The position numbers and the translations under genes were made by a program. The notes beneath the pieces were generated by a model. It was given only the letters and a program-made list of their open reading frames with translations. It did not search any database and was not told where the DNA came from. Shown here piece after piece: positions 1-12,540 of a stretch of 64,000 nucleotides of DNA. Numbering within the stretch: the first letter of the stretch is position 1; every line of letters begins with the position of its first letter. The stretch comes from Apricaphanius iberus (taxonomy: Eukaryota > Chordata > Actinopteri > Cyprinodontiformes > Aphaniidae). Where the stretch lies: positions 1,054,001 to 1,118,000 of the forward strand of contig JAPXFQ010002381.1 in assembly GCA_028564705.1 (NCBI GenBank). Reading direction: 5' to 3'.

Positions 1-3000
1 ACATAGTGATAGTTTGTTTGGAGATTTAATCAGATGATCTGCCAGCACAAGGTGAGCTGAAGGAGGTTCTAAGTAGTTCAGAGGGGCTGGAACCGCAATC
101 CAATCAGCAACAACAGATGGATGTCAAAAAGCAAAGAATGTGAGCCCAAACCTGCAACCAATCACAGTCGACTTTGGGGAAAATGAGAAACCATAGTTAG
201 ATAACTGGAGTGAAATATAGTGGCAATAACCTAGGGTTATAACACTTGCATAGAAACAAAACAAAAATGTTTTTAAAAGCTGCATGCAAGTAGAAGTGCT
301 TTCCAAAAAGTGGAACACTCCCTCCCCAAAATGACAACGTTTAACTCAAATTCCTTCTGGAGTTAGTTATTACTCCACCCAGTCACTTAATCTATCCCTA
401 CCTTCAGTCTCCAAGGCACTGCCACCTGTTTCACCATCAATAAGAAATTGACTTAGTTTGAAACTGTATACTGTACTTTATAGATGTGTCTTTAGATACA
501 GCACCTTCAATTACAATAGTTCTGATTATTAAAAAACAGAAACATTTTCAGGGAAACTGAGCTTGTATTTGATTTAAAGAAGAGTTGGAAAAGTTTCATA
601 TAAACTTGTGTCAACTTCCATGTCAGTTTCGAAGTGTGTGTGTGCGTGTGTGTGTTTGTGTGACTGCAAGTGGAATTAGTCAAGTTCACAGAGTTCAACT
701 AGACACTACAAACATACATGAAACACCTAAACCACACACTTACACTCAGATACGCACAGTTTGCTGCTTGTGTTACCATTACTCTAGAGGAAATTGCATT
801 GATTCATATGTTGGAAACTTAACCCTTACCCTAACCATAATCACTATCTGCCTAACTCCAGCCTTAGCCCTAAAGTCGAGTCAAGCCTTTACTCTGAAAT
901 ACCATGATTTATGTGTTGGCTACTGTCCATATACAAAAGGGAGGTGAGTCCCCACAATAGAAGTGTGTGAATATCCTGATGTCCACATTATTCAGCTTAT
1001 ACATAGATACACACACACAAATTACTCAGAACTCCCTTTTTCCCCTGAAACGGACTCTGCGAATGTTTGGCTATGCCAGCTGTGTGAGCTTGAGGCAGGG
1101 TGTGGGGTGTATACAACAGTCTGTCACACTGCATGATGTGTATACACACAGTCATAAACAGTATCTGGAGCGGAAGCACTGATCATCTAGATGTGCTTGA
1201 CCTCGCGACCCAAGGGCTGAACTGTTGTCTTTGGTCTGTAATATTCAGCCCCCAAAGCTGCAGGAAACACTTGGTGCAGCTCTGGACAACGTGGTGACTG
1301 TGAGAAAGTGTGCAGCGCTTGCAAGCACACACTCAGCAAAAAGTGCTTGATTTCATCTTTATTGTTTACCTTCGTACATAAAAGTAAATATAAATTATCC
1401 AAAAGTCTGTTTGCGTGTCTGTGCATGAAAATGCATAAACATGTCAGCATCCAAGTCTTTGAAGTTGACCACAGTGGCACAGCGCTGCAATGAACTTTTG
1501 AGCCGAGAGGGGGGAGACCTACAGACACACATTTAGTTTGAGAAAAACATCTGGCCTTATTTATAACTCCTCTGGAAAAAAATTACAAGAATGGACCTAA
1601 ATGGGTGTTTAAAAAGTGGGAATACTCAGAAAGTGTTGCAGAGGAGCTCCTTCAATTTCTGGGATGACAGAAATTACAACAACGTCCAAACAAGGGGGGA
1701 TGTGGGGGACAAATGCACGGCCTATCTGAAATGTGAAACCTGTCTTACCATGCAGTGAAGCAAATGATGACTTAAAAAACATTTGGTCAGTGTTTTCATT
1801 GGATGACAGTTATACCTTTTAACCCGTTGACTATATACCTGTTAAGCAGAAATGTGTCTAAGAGGTAAAAGTAGGGATCAGAGATAAAATTACTAAATTC
1901 AACTTTCTGTGCATGTGTTTCAGCACCTGTGAGTGACTAAATGTAAAGATTCCAATCATCTGCATGCATTGTATGTCATTCATTCCAGCTTTTAACTGTT
2001 ATAGGGCCAAGAAGCCATTATGAAGTCCTTCAGCAAACACTTAAAGCAAGAAGAAGGAGCACTGCAGGATGAGAAATTGACAAACATGCCTGTTTGACCC
2101 GGAAATATTCAGCAGGGTTAAAACTTTGAACTATTTGAAGCATGGATACTAGAGAAGGCCTGGCAAATATATGTGTTAGAAGACCAAACAGTGCTGAAGG
2201 CAGAGCCCCCATGGGGAATCTGACAGTAGAGCCTGATAGTCATCTACAGCTTGCTCTCAACATGAGAAGTAACGATAAGCTAAGTAGTTACCAAAGAGAT
2301 TTTCCATTCAAGTTTAAATACCATGTTGATTTTCTATACTTTCAAAGCTCTTTCTTCAACAGGTACAGGAACACTGGTAAGTTGATGATAAGATAGACTA
2401 AGCTTAATGTAAGTCAATACTAGAAGAAAACCTTTTAGAGGCAGCGAAAGGTGTGAGACTGTGGTGAAGCTTAACTTTAACAGGTCAGCATCTGTAAATT
2501 TACAGACCAACCTAAACCAACCTTTAGATCAAAGCTTATTCTGGTGTTAGAATACTCCATTCATGAACAAGACACAAACAAGCCTTCCATCCAACCTGTA
2601 TGAGCCTGAGCTACTGATCAGGCAAAAATGTTCAGTCTCAAGCTAGAAGAGGCCTACCCCGAAAGCTACCAGTAGTAGGTGCAACTATAAATGAACAACC
2701 CTCTATTCAGATGTGATTCATGAAATATCATATTCTATTCCTTTTCTTTTAGAATTTGACATTGGTTAGTTTGGTCATATGACATTCTAATAAATACATG
2801 AAAGTTGTGTTTGTAACTTCAAACAGAGAATAAATTGTCATGGCAGTGTTATTAGAGAGGAATGAAAATTAAGCAGCATGCAGCTCATCTTACCTACAAT
2901 AAAAGCTGTCATGCTTCTTGATTCAATTGAGAGTGATGTCCTCTTATCTGATTCTGTTTATGGTATCTGGTTTCGCTCCCTCATACCACCAACAGTTCTT

Positions 3001-5860
3001 TAATATACTGTAAATGACACCCAGCACTGTGTTTGTAGGAATGGCAGGTTGCTTTTTGAAACTAAGCTTCAGCGTCATAGAGGTTAAAAACCCCAAGCTT
3101 TAAACTTGGGCCTCTCCTCTGAAGCCTAACAAAATGACTTGTCTGTCCACACTTGAAATGAGTGTGGTCATCTGTCTACGACACAGACTGCAGAGCCACG
3201 GGTGACAGTCATCAGTAGTGCTAGACGGAAGCTTTGAAGTCAAAGCCACAGTGAACTCCTTCCACCCAGTTCTCATGGCTTTCCTTTAAATAGAGCGTGA
3301 CCTCAGACCCTGCTCAGGTCTACCGGCCCAGGCCCAAAATAAATGCATCCGCAACAACAATGCCACATCTGGAGAAAAGTGATGAAGTGAAAAAGGGAAA
3401 AGGACAAATGTTGGTCAAAGTGGGTCAAATGCTCTTGAACTCAGGCCTACAAATCTGGAGATATTTCACAAGGGATTTATTTGGGGTTCTCAAATACTTC
3501 ATTCTTATGATGTTTTTAACTGTATTGAGTAGCTCAGGTAATCTCTAAATTGCAACATAAACTTAGACAAGCGTAGATCATGAAGCTAATTTTTATTTCC
3601 TGGGATTTTTTTCGCCACCAATTTAGGAGAACTTCATCCAGAATTTACTCATGTGGCCTATTTTGCCATTGGTGTTAGAAACAACCGAAAAGTTCCTTCA
3701 GGGGGAGCATTAATTAAAAGTAAGAAATGTAGCAATTTTTCTGCCTTTTAGAGAAAATGTCCAATAAACACACAATGATCAAGAGTTTCAGCAGTTATTT
3801 GTCAGCAGACACATAGAATACCACCCACAGTCAGAAACCAATAATATACTATATACATTTTAGTTACTAAAATATGTGTGCGAGAACCCAAGACTTAAAG
3901 TCTGACCTGTTGAACAAAGCATAAGATATATAAGAAAAAGAAAATGTTAATATTCAGTTTTGAGATAAGAAAGCTGAAATAAAAGAATAAGGAAAGGATA
4001 CCGATGTAAGCAAATAGATGAAATGATGAGAGACTCACCACAGGTAATGTTGTACCAAAGCACTTAGGTAAAGCAGATTTAGTATCATAGCTTAAATTCC
4101 CCAAATCCCATTTACTAGGCTGATGCTAAGTGAAGGGTGCAAGGTTTGTTGGTAAAACAAAACCAACATGACTGGGTCAGCAGAGGGAGAGGAACATAGC
4201 AGATGACTCACATTTACATTCTAAATATAAAAGATGTTGAGACTGGAGTCAGTTAAGATAATTAAAGAGCAATAACAGGCTGAAAACTGTGAGTTACTGA
4301 GGTAAGAAAAAGAGACATAAGTTCAGCTAAAGGACTGCAGGTCCAATAAAACGCCATCTGCACTGTCAGTTTTTATATAGCAAAAGGAGATCCACGAATT
4401 GAGGCTCTTCACAGCATCTACAGCAGTAGAAGAAATAATAACCTAGAAAATTAATGACACTGTATTTTGTTTGTGGAAGCTCAACTAACTGCCTCTTTAC
4501 ACACCATATTTAATCACAAAAAACCAAAATCAGTGACCAATACAGCATTTTCGGAAAATAATAATTGTATTAAATTTGGTCAAGTTTAGGTATTCTTTAG
4601 AATATTTATCACCATTATTCAATAACACTCTTAACAAAAAGTACAGATAAGCTGGTAATGGTAACATTAGAAAGGAAATGGCTGATTTACAGGTCCAATA
4701 GAGGTAGGGAGGGATCAAGTGGTAGCATGCAGGTACAAAATGAGGATACAGAAATCTACAGTACTTACTTGTCCTCTCTCCAGGCAGTTTTACAGCCATT
4801 CACACCTTGAGACATGTGACCTCAATTTACACACTTACAATTGGGTCTAACTGTGTTCCTAATTTGTATTCAAAAACTGAAACAAAGTATTTATCTTACT
4901 GATATAATAAATAAACATATCATCATTTATATTGATGCTAAGAATCAGTTGACAAACACCCAAAGTTTAAAATATCTCTTCAATTATGTATTTAAATTTA
5001 GCTGAAAATTATAAGGGCTCTGAAGTTGAGGTTTGGCTTTCTAATGGGTTGATTGAGGAAAAAAAAAACTGCTCAACGTTTTCTCAAAGTTTTAATGACT
5101 GGGAGAAAATCCTTGTAGCCTGTTATTTAAACTCCAAATCCAATAATTTATGATGCTCTTCAGGTATAACCAAGTAAGAACATAATCATTCCTTCCTTCA
5201 AGCTTCCTCTGGTTGATTGGTGCTGTGATTTTTCACAACATTATATACCATCTCTCTGCTAACATTTAGGAGGCAGCAGTTTAAACTGGTCTTTTCCTAA
5301 TTAAAATGATGGATAGAGGAGAATGGAGAGTTCATTCCCACAGGCCGCTCAATGGAGTTTTGACTCAGAAAATTCTCATCTTAGTGATGCCAACTTTACT
5401 TGCAATGCTTTATGACGGTGGTCGGCAAAATTTGAGGGAGAGCTCCATGCTACAGCAATTTTGTCATAGAAATTTAAAGGATGCTTTGATAGCTAGATTC
5501 AGAATAAGATAAATCCGTGATGTATATTTAAACATGAAAAATAAACATCTACAGAGTTCTCCTGAGAAATCACAAAATCATGAAAGAAATGACAACATGA
5601 AATAATAATGTATATATCAGGATTATAGGATTGACATAAGAACTCTGAGTTTTTTTTCTATTTGTCAGCTTGGTCTTATTATAATCTAAAACTTAAATAT
5701 ATATTTTATTACAAAGGACTGTCTGGATCTAGTATTCAGAGAAAGCCAGCTATGCGAAAAATATTGATTGATCACAACCAATATCTTAAACACAAACGAT
5801 TTTATTGCAATGTTTTTTTCCTTTATCAAACTCTGTTCTGACTATAATCAGTTTCTACCA
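1..5860. other. gene-free stretch, no recognised repeat
   Basis: I see no supported gene here. Reading frames are short and do not resemble known proteins. A TG microsatellite lies at 634-662 and a short CA run at 1010-1020. A degenerate CCCTAA-like patch occurs near 826-870 but does not form a telomeric array. The rest is AT-rich single-copy-looking DNA that could be intron or intergenic. Confidence 0.6.
634..662. repeat. TG microsatellite
   Basis: An interrupted GT/TG dinucleotide run with one C and one TT interruption. This is seen directly. The short open frames crossing it (cysteine/valine-rich on one strand, HTHT on the other) are produced by the repeat. Confidence 0.9.
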
Positions 5861-5891
5861 CAGACACACGCGCACACACATGCACACACAC
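5861..5891. repeat. CA microsatellite
   Basis: An imperfect AC/CA run interrupted by CG and TG steps. Seen directly in the sequence. Confidence 0.85.
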
Positions 5892-7074
5892 TTTGAACCA
5901 AGGGTCTCCACTCTACAAGGCAACATTATGCAGCCCTCATAAGAGACTTGAATGTCTTCATAATGTTGAAGCATAGAAAGTCAGCTTAACAGCTACAGAC
6001 AAACTGCAGAGGATGGTCAGTGGGACTCCAGTATCAGTGTTCTGATACTTTTATAGCATCACATCACCTTTAGCTTAGTAGCAATGAGTTCAAAATGGTA
6101 GCAAGATTCTGGGTGAGTGTAGTAATCCAAAGAGGAATGAAATGAAAAAAATCAGATAAAACACAAAATGGCTAAATGAAATAAAAATACTTCTCATGGA
6201 ATAACTGAGTTTAGACATCTGTATTAATAATAAAAATACAGTATAAATTGAGATCCACCTTCAGTAAATTAACTGAAAAAGAAGGTGAGTGCATCAATAC
6301 TAGTGTGGCAAATGGAGAGGCTTAATATACCACCTGACTCTCATATTCAGCTCCTCAGTACAATTCAAAAGACACAACAAAATGCACATAACCCAGCTTT
6401 TAAGTTAAAGGCAATTGAGATGGCTGAGGAAATAGAGCTACTGCACATAAACATGGCATCAATGAATCAACAATGAGACAATGAACAGAACAGCGGGAAG
6501 AACCAAGTCAGTGCAAAGTGACGACAAAAGTCTTTAGTTCACATAAAAACACTAAAGAAGATGACTTTAATGGCTTTAGTGGATAAGAGGTTAATGAAGA
6601 TAGCAACCAATGAGTTTTCTGATAGGCTCAAATATGTTTTATTTTCTAATCAGACATGTTACTGTCGTGTTGCTTTGATGCCATACTGCAGAGGCAGAGT
6701 ATGAAAAAAGCACATTTTAAAGTAAACAAACAAAAAAAATCTTACGTGTAAGGTTTTTCTGTGTGAATATGAAATGTAACAACATGAAAACATGCAACAT
6801 ATATTCAGGTGTTGCCAATATATGTACAAAATGTATTTAATTTAGAGACTTTGCTGGTGCAGCTTATAATCAGGTCAGCTAGATAGTCTGATAATTACAG
6901 TAAATTTGCCTCCTCACCATGCAGTTAGGTTCTGTGGGGTCCTGCTGATGACCTAATTATTTGATTCACATGTGAGGGACCAGGAAACCATCTAGATGTC
7001 GAAGAACACCAGCCCTTGATTACTGGAGTTTGACACAGGTGTGCCCTGGTCTAGAACCCGCTTTTGCTGCTATT
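5892..7074. other. gene-free stretch
   Basis: No gene or clear repeat is recognised. Sequence from about 6930 to 7074 may be the outer part of the Tc1 relic that follows, but I cannot match it with confidence. Confidence 0.5.
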
Positions 7075-8000
7075 ACTGCAGTGAGTCGGTTTGAATATGT
7101 CTCCATCAGCTTTGCACATCTAGAGACTAAAATATTGGCCCATTCTTCTTAGCAAAATAGCTAAGACTTGGATTGAACTGAGACTATCTTTTAACAGCTG
7201 TTTTTAAGCTTTACCACAATTTCTCAGTAGGGTTTTGGTTTGGACTTTCACTGAGCTATTAAAACACATAATTATACTGTGATCTAAACCATTCCATTGT
7301 AGCTTTGGTTATTTTTATGTATGCTAAAAGGTGAAACAATGTATTGGTCTTAAGTCCTTTTCAACCTCTAACCATTTTTCTTCCACTATTGTCCTTAACA
7401 GCTTCTATGTCCCTGCTAAAGAAAATAATCTCAAATCATGATGCTGCCACCACCATGTTTTCTGATGCAGCTGGTGTGTTCAGAGTGATTTCAGTGCAAC
7501 GCTAGTTTTCTATCTCAGTCAGCGTTTTGTATCTAGACCAGAAAGCCAGATTTCAGAGTGCCTTCTTCCATGACAAATTCTTCCTCCTGGGCTATGCATC
7601 TCTGCATTCTCTGAAGGACATCCATGTCTCAATAGGTTTACAGCTGTGTCAGGCTCTTTATATTCTCAGATAGTGGCTTGAACAGTGCTCAGTGAGAAAG
7701 TGAAAGCCTGGAATGTACTTTTACAGTCTAACCCTGCTTTAAACTTACCCTCAATTTTATACCTAACCTGCTTACGTGTAAGCAGGTTAGGTATATTACA
7801 TGTTCACCAATTCTCTAATAAACCTCTGAGACCATCACAGAACAGCTGGATTTAGAATGAAACTTAATTTCAAACAAATTGACTGTTTGCTAAGTAGGTG
7901 ATTTCTGAAGGTAGTTGGTTGCAATAGCAAATGGGATAAAAATTCAAGGGGTATAAATACATTTATAAGAACATTTTAGATTAATGCTGATTAATAATTT
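7075..8000 (-). mobile_element. decayed Tc1/mariner-type DNA transposon
   Basis: A minus-strand Tc1 relic about 0.9 kb long. Read on the minus strand, 7434-7457 encodes HGGGSIMI, the conserved block that follows the first catalytic Asp region of Tc1 transposases. The surrounding nucleotides keep the order of a common fish Tc1 family: a motif near 7115-7160, the glycine block, and a 5' part near 7800-7950. Stops and indels occur in every frame, so there is no functional transposase. Terminal inverted repeats are not recognisable. The relic carries an 18-bp-arm palindrome at 7758-7795. Family assignment is from recall and is secure to superfamily level only. Confidence 0.75.
7758..7795. repeat. 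perfect 18-bp inverted repeat (2-bp spacer)
   Basis: Left arm 7758-7775 is TATACCTAACCTGCTTAC. The spacer is GT at 7776-7777, and the right arm 7778-7795 is the exact reverse complement. The whole could extrude as a 38-nt cruciform. It sits inside the Tc1 relic, where the related fish family does not carry this palindrome as far as I recall. That suggests a local template-switch (snap-back) event after insertion. Confidence 0.95.
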
Positions 8001-8154
8001 ATTTAAAAGGTCACCTACTGTCATAGCTAATTCAAAATTATTCACAAAAGTAAATATCATAAATCCTGCAAACCTTTTTATGAAAAACCAGCAAATGTTG
8101 GATTTTACGAGCTTAAGAAAAAAATGTCATACATAAACCAAACAAAGTAGTGGA

Positions 8155-8285
8155 TAAAAGTAAAAAGATACATGTTTTTTAGGAGTATTCTGAAAGGTGT
8201 TGGCATGTGATACTGTTTAATCCCCTAAAAAAAGAGGTGTCAAACTCCAGTCCTAGAGTAAAAGTAAAAAGATACATGTTTTTTA
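8155..8285. repeat. 27-bp direct repeat flanking a 77-bp insert
   Basis: The same 27 bases occur at 8155-8181 and 8259-8285. The 77 bp between them include GGTGTCAAACTCCAGTCCT (about 8236-8254), which resembles the start of a common fish dispersed repeat. The arrangement looks like an insertion with a long target-site duplication, or a tandem duplication that captured filler DNA. Confidence 0.8.
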
Positions 8286-8289
8286 AGCT

Positions 8290-9648
8290 TTTTCTACCGG
8301 ATGTTAACTCTGACAGATATAATTTCTTTATAATATAATAATGATAGACAGACTGAAACACTGTCTTTCCCTGAGGTTGCTGTCACTGCTCACTCTTTAA
8401 CTGATTAAAATTAGCTCAGGTAACAAAAACAGAGCACGGCCAGAGGTCATGGTACTGTCTATGAGCATGGGAACTTAGTGATAAATAACCTCCACAACAC
8501 TTGTGAGCAACTCCTATTGAAGTGAATTTTTATTTTTAATTTATATTTTTTACTAACCACCATTATGACATAACTTGGTTGGCTGATTATGATAAACCTG
8601 GTTTTGGTCCACGTGATTTAAATTAATACTGGTTCAAATTCCAAGTATTGCATAGATTATTAAAATGAGAAGCGCCAATACAAATAATCAAGATCTAAAA
8701 ACCACCCCTTCTAGTTGAGTGTGCTAATTTTACAATATTTCTAACTGCCAGCAATAATGTATGGGTGTTGCTTTGGCAGGGCTGGGGTGATGGGAGTGAT
8801 TAAGGGTCTACAGTTAAATTAACTGGTTATGTCGCAGGCAGGAGGTGATGACGGGGTCAGGGGTCAGAACACCATGACAAACAAATGAACCACCCAGCAA
8901 GAAAGTCAACAAGAGATGCTTTCCTACAAAGTCTTGGCAACTGCGACGGCTGGCAAACATGTGTGTGACAAACGTGCCATCTTAACCAATGACAGAGTTT
9001 CTATCATGACCATATGGGGCTGCCACACAAACATACCAGAGAGGGTGGGAGAGCCACAGCAGGAGGTAGGAAGAAACAAGAAAAGCAGGAAGGGTAAAAG
9101 CAGACATTGTAAAAGATAACATACTGATAAGATGCTTTCAGTGCTGTCTACATGGATAATGTTCTTTCAGCTGCTCTGCTGGATCTGCACTGTAAGCCCT
9201 GCAAACTGCTTAATTTTGGGTAAATGTTATGAGGACTCCCTGATGTGAAAATCATGGGAGAGATGCTGCTGTTAGGTAGTCTGCAATCAGACCATTTTTA
9301 CTGTAGGTTCTATTGTTTCTCTTTAGGGCCTAATGACTGGCAACCATCCTCATGATGGGCCCTTTCTGCCTCTAAATCCCATTTTATAAACTTTAACTGT
9401 CCTGAGAAAACAGACACAGCTAAACTAGGGAACCTTACATACTACTTCTTTTTCCCTCTGTGTCTCTATCATAAGAAATCAGTTGATTCATTTCCTTTGC
9501 CTCTAGATCCACTTAGTACTGCACTAATGCTTTCAAGCATTCCTGTTGATTTTCCACATTTTATAATTTTATTTGCATCAGCTTTCTGTCTTTCCTCCAT
9601 CTCAACCTCTGTTTGTATTTTTCTTTCTCCTCCTCTTCCCCTCGTCAG
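8290..9648. other. gene-free stretch
   Basis: No gene or classified repeat is seen. A pyrimidine-rich tract at 9585-9640 leads into the acceptor-like AG at 9647-9648 described in the next entry. Confidence 0.5.
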
Positions 9649-10042
9649 CTCTGGAAAGTACATTCACTCAGTTCAACAGAGTGACACAAGGACCATCTCC
9701 TTCATGGCAGACCATGCTTATGTTTTTTCAATTAAGCTCAGCTCCTGTACATTTGGGAAACCATAATTCTCAGGGTCCGGCGGAAAGCAGTGGAAAGTCG
9801 CTTAGGTTTTTCTTTCTGGGAGAGGTATTGGAAAGACCCGTTTCCTTGAAGTATGTCAAAGCAAAGAGGATGGAGAATAAAATCATAGGAAAACCATCAA
9901 CAAGATTACAGGAGGCGTTGATAGAAATTGAGGGCCTCACCGAGGGGAATCGGGGTGCAGCAACCCGTGGGGTGAGTGGGATCAGGAAGGCGGTGAAGGA
10001 GAAAATACACATGGATGGATTTCCCAGGGAATGTGGAAGAAA
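9649..10042 (+). CDS. candidate host exon, hypothetical protein
   Basis: Not recognised. A long pyrimidine tract ends in a canonical AG at 9647-9648. The following 394 nt are open in one frame up to AAA|GTAAGA at 10040-10048, a good donor, and the only in-frame stop (TAA) lies inside that donor. The open frame actually begins upstream at an ATG at 9573 and runs to 10046 (157 codons), the longest in the window outside transposons and the GC-rich block. The encoded piece is mixed and slightly basic in its second half (blocks such as KAKRMENKIIGKP and IRKAVKEKIHMDG), with no membrane segment or cysteine pattern in the exon part. Another possible donor lies near 9970 (GGG|GTGAGT). Against it: the opposite strand is also open for 110 codons here, and one frame this long could arise by chance in 64 kb. 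Confidence 0.25.
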
Positions 10043-10048
10043 GTAAGA

Positions 10049-12152
10049 CTGGATCTGGATTGCCCAACGGGTACAGTAGGAGGACAGATCTACTGAATTC
10101 ACTTCAAAGCCTAGTTTTCACTGGACTGCAGATGCCTCTTGTCAGTTACATTTACAGAGATGAGCCCCAGTAGCCTGTCTTATCTATCTGTCTTTAGCAT
10201 GTCTCTAGTCTCTAGTATGAAATTTACCAATTCATACAAATTTATAGTATAGCTGTATTTGGTATTGATACTTTTATCAACCAACAATTACTTTCTATTT
10301 AACAAAAGTAATTTCTACAATATTCATGCTGGCCTGAAGGTGGAGCCACTCATTATGGAGAAAATAGATTTTTGAAAACCATAACAAAACAAACATGCCC
10401 TTAATGCAGTCTTTGTTTAAATGTTACAGCCACAAACTATATGGGAGCACATTAACAGGGCATTAACATGTAACCAACATAATAAACATAGCTTGATTGA
10501 ACAAATGAAAGGCAAGCAATTTTCAAGAAAGGAATATAAACCAAAGAGAAATATTAATGGAAATAAATATTACATTCTAAATAAATCTCAAATTTTTTTA
10601 TTTTGAATTTATAATTTGTGTGCGAGCATAAACATCTAATTTTAGCTCCCAACACATAAACTATCTGCCTTTCATTTTAACGGTGTAGGATGATACAATG
10701 CCTTAGGTAAAGACATCCCACCATTGGCTTCCAAACCATCTTAGGCTGTAATCCTGGGAGGTTTATCTCTAGATAAGCCAGACTGCCACAGATGTTTTTT
10801 TGGGACTCTGACATTTTGCTGGAATGACTCAATAAAAACATTGGTTTTTCGTATGGTTCACTCATTTCAAAAGTTTTGAAGTGGCTTCAACAGTTGGCAG
10901 TCTGACCCATTTCCTGATTTTGTTTAGATGATAAGCAAGTATATATATATATATATAAATATAAACTATTTCTGGTAAACACCCTTTATTCTAATATACA
11001 CACATTATTCAAAATAGAGATGTATTGAAGATTTAAATCCACATAATACTTGTTTATCTATACACCAGCATACATGATGCTAGCATTTGCAACGACGTTC
11101 AAATTCTTTGATTTCAAATTCAAGAAACAAAAACAGCAACTACTGAAATTATTACTCCAAGTATGGGTTAAAAATAAATCTGTTCCTACTGACCAGCATT
11201 TAGTGCATAAAGTAGGTCTCCATTGTATAGTTCCATTTTTCATACAACAATACTGATTGGATAAAAACAGCTTCTCTAGTTTTAGAAAGAATACATTTGA
11301 ACTAATTCATTATCATTAGCAGATGTATTTTGATTCACAGGTCAGCTAATCTGTCCACTCCATCTTGCTCTGGATATATTTTCTTCAGTCAGCTGTGAAC
11401 TCACTGACCTAATCCAGCAACATAACTCATTTCAAAATGTTTGTAATGAAAGATCACATGTAGTGTGCACTGGTCAGGAAAACAACAGAAAGAAGGATCA
11501 GGTATAGATCTCTATCACACTGTTTCTTCTAGTTGTGGTGTCCCCCATTCACCGCAAAAAAAAAGAGACAGATGTATTCAGAGAATCCAATTAATTTATC
11601 CTTGTGCAAACGAGGAAGGATTCATTAAGATCATAAATAAGTGCCAGGACCTACTGGTTGAGTTTTTTGGAGCCTGGTTTAGAGATTTGATCAAATTCAC
11701 AGGATAAGAAATGTTCTAGACTAGACAACAAGTGATCAGATGCAGACATTTGCTGAATATGTTAAAAGTCTGGTACTGGGGAATGACTTACTCAATCTTT
11801 GATTGGTACCACAATTCTCAGCATATTATCTCATCTCAACATCCCTTTTCAAGAATGTGACAGTTTCCTTCTCTCAAAGAAGCACTTTATCATCATTAGC
11901 ATAAATCTTTCACTGTCAAAGTTAAAGTTAGTAAGTTCATAAGTGACTGTTCATGTGGGAATGCACGGATGGACGTAAAGACGAAATACACACAAACACA
12001 TGCGTATTAAAAGTGGGAGTGACTTCTGCTGTACAGCCCCCAACATACTCCCACCCCTCTCGTGCCCCCCACCACAACAATCAGCCTGGACAGACAGTAA
12101 CAGACATCATAGTTAAAGAGAATCGCAGGAGCAACAGTTAAGGAAGTCTTAC
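10049..12152. other. gene-free stretch
   Basis: No gene recognised. A (TA)n run lies at 10940-10957. The rest is AT-rich with no recognised repeat. Confidence 0.5.
10940..10957. repeat. TA microsatellite
   Basis: Nine TA/AT units followed by an AT-rich shoulder. Seen directly. Confidence 0.85.
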
Positions 12153-12364
12153 CTCAAGGGGTTTTCTCTATAGCCACCACAAGCAGAAGAATCATGATCG
12201 TAGCGGTTTGTCTCAGTTTCGGCCTCTTTGTGTCATTTTGCTGCGGCAGACGGGAGCTGGGGCGCATAAACACTGTAGAGTAGAGACGCTTTCGGCACAC
12301 TTCACAGACAGGGAGGGCTGTGGAGCAGCGCAGACCCCAGGCCCGTCCGCTCACACTCTGCAGT
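12153..12364 (-). other. candidate non-coding 5' exon with GC-rich promoter-like flank
   Basis: On the minus strand this stretch ends in GAG|GTAAGA (GT at 12152-12151), a near-ideal splice donor. It is bounded on its 5' side by a pyrimidine tract and CAG at 12370-12365, an acceptor-like site; alternatively it is a first exon starting further up, in the GC-rich sequence to about 12540. GC and CpG content are clearly above the neighbourhood, with GGGGTGGAGGCG-type Sp/KLF-like motifs upstream. Reading frames: the frame holding a hydrophobic MILLLVVAI stretch stops with TGA just before the donor. A second frame (from the ATG near 12219) stops after seven codons. The third is open to the donor but has no ATG. 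A 5' UTR exon of a minus-strand gene is therefore the simplest reading. No downstream exon could be tied to it. Confidence 0.35.
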
Positions 12365-12540
12365 CTGAGGATGAAAAGAGAAGACTTCATTACCAACACA
12401 AGACACGCCTCCACCCCTCTGGTCTCAAGCCCTCCCCCCCTTCCATCCCTTCTCTCCTCCTTGACTACCTCCCGGTTTCCCTTCCACACTCCCAGGCAGT
12501 AGCACGCTCCAGGGCCTGCCCCAGCCTAAAAGAGGGGTAG

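Noticed and set aside
507..698. HTHTHTHT-containing small protein
   Set aside because: Translation of a TG/CA microsatellite.
826..880. Interstitial telomeric repeat
   Set aside because: Only a few degenerate CCCTAA-like units; no array.
9770..10102. Minus-strand 110-codon gene
   Set aside because: It overlaps the plus-strand exon candidate, which has better splice context. No domain or splice signal supports it.
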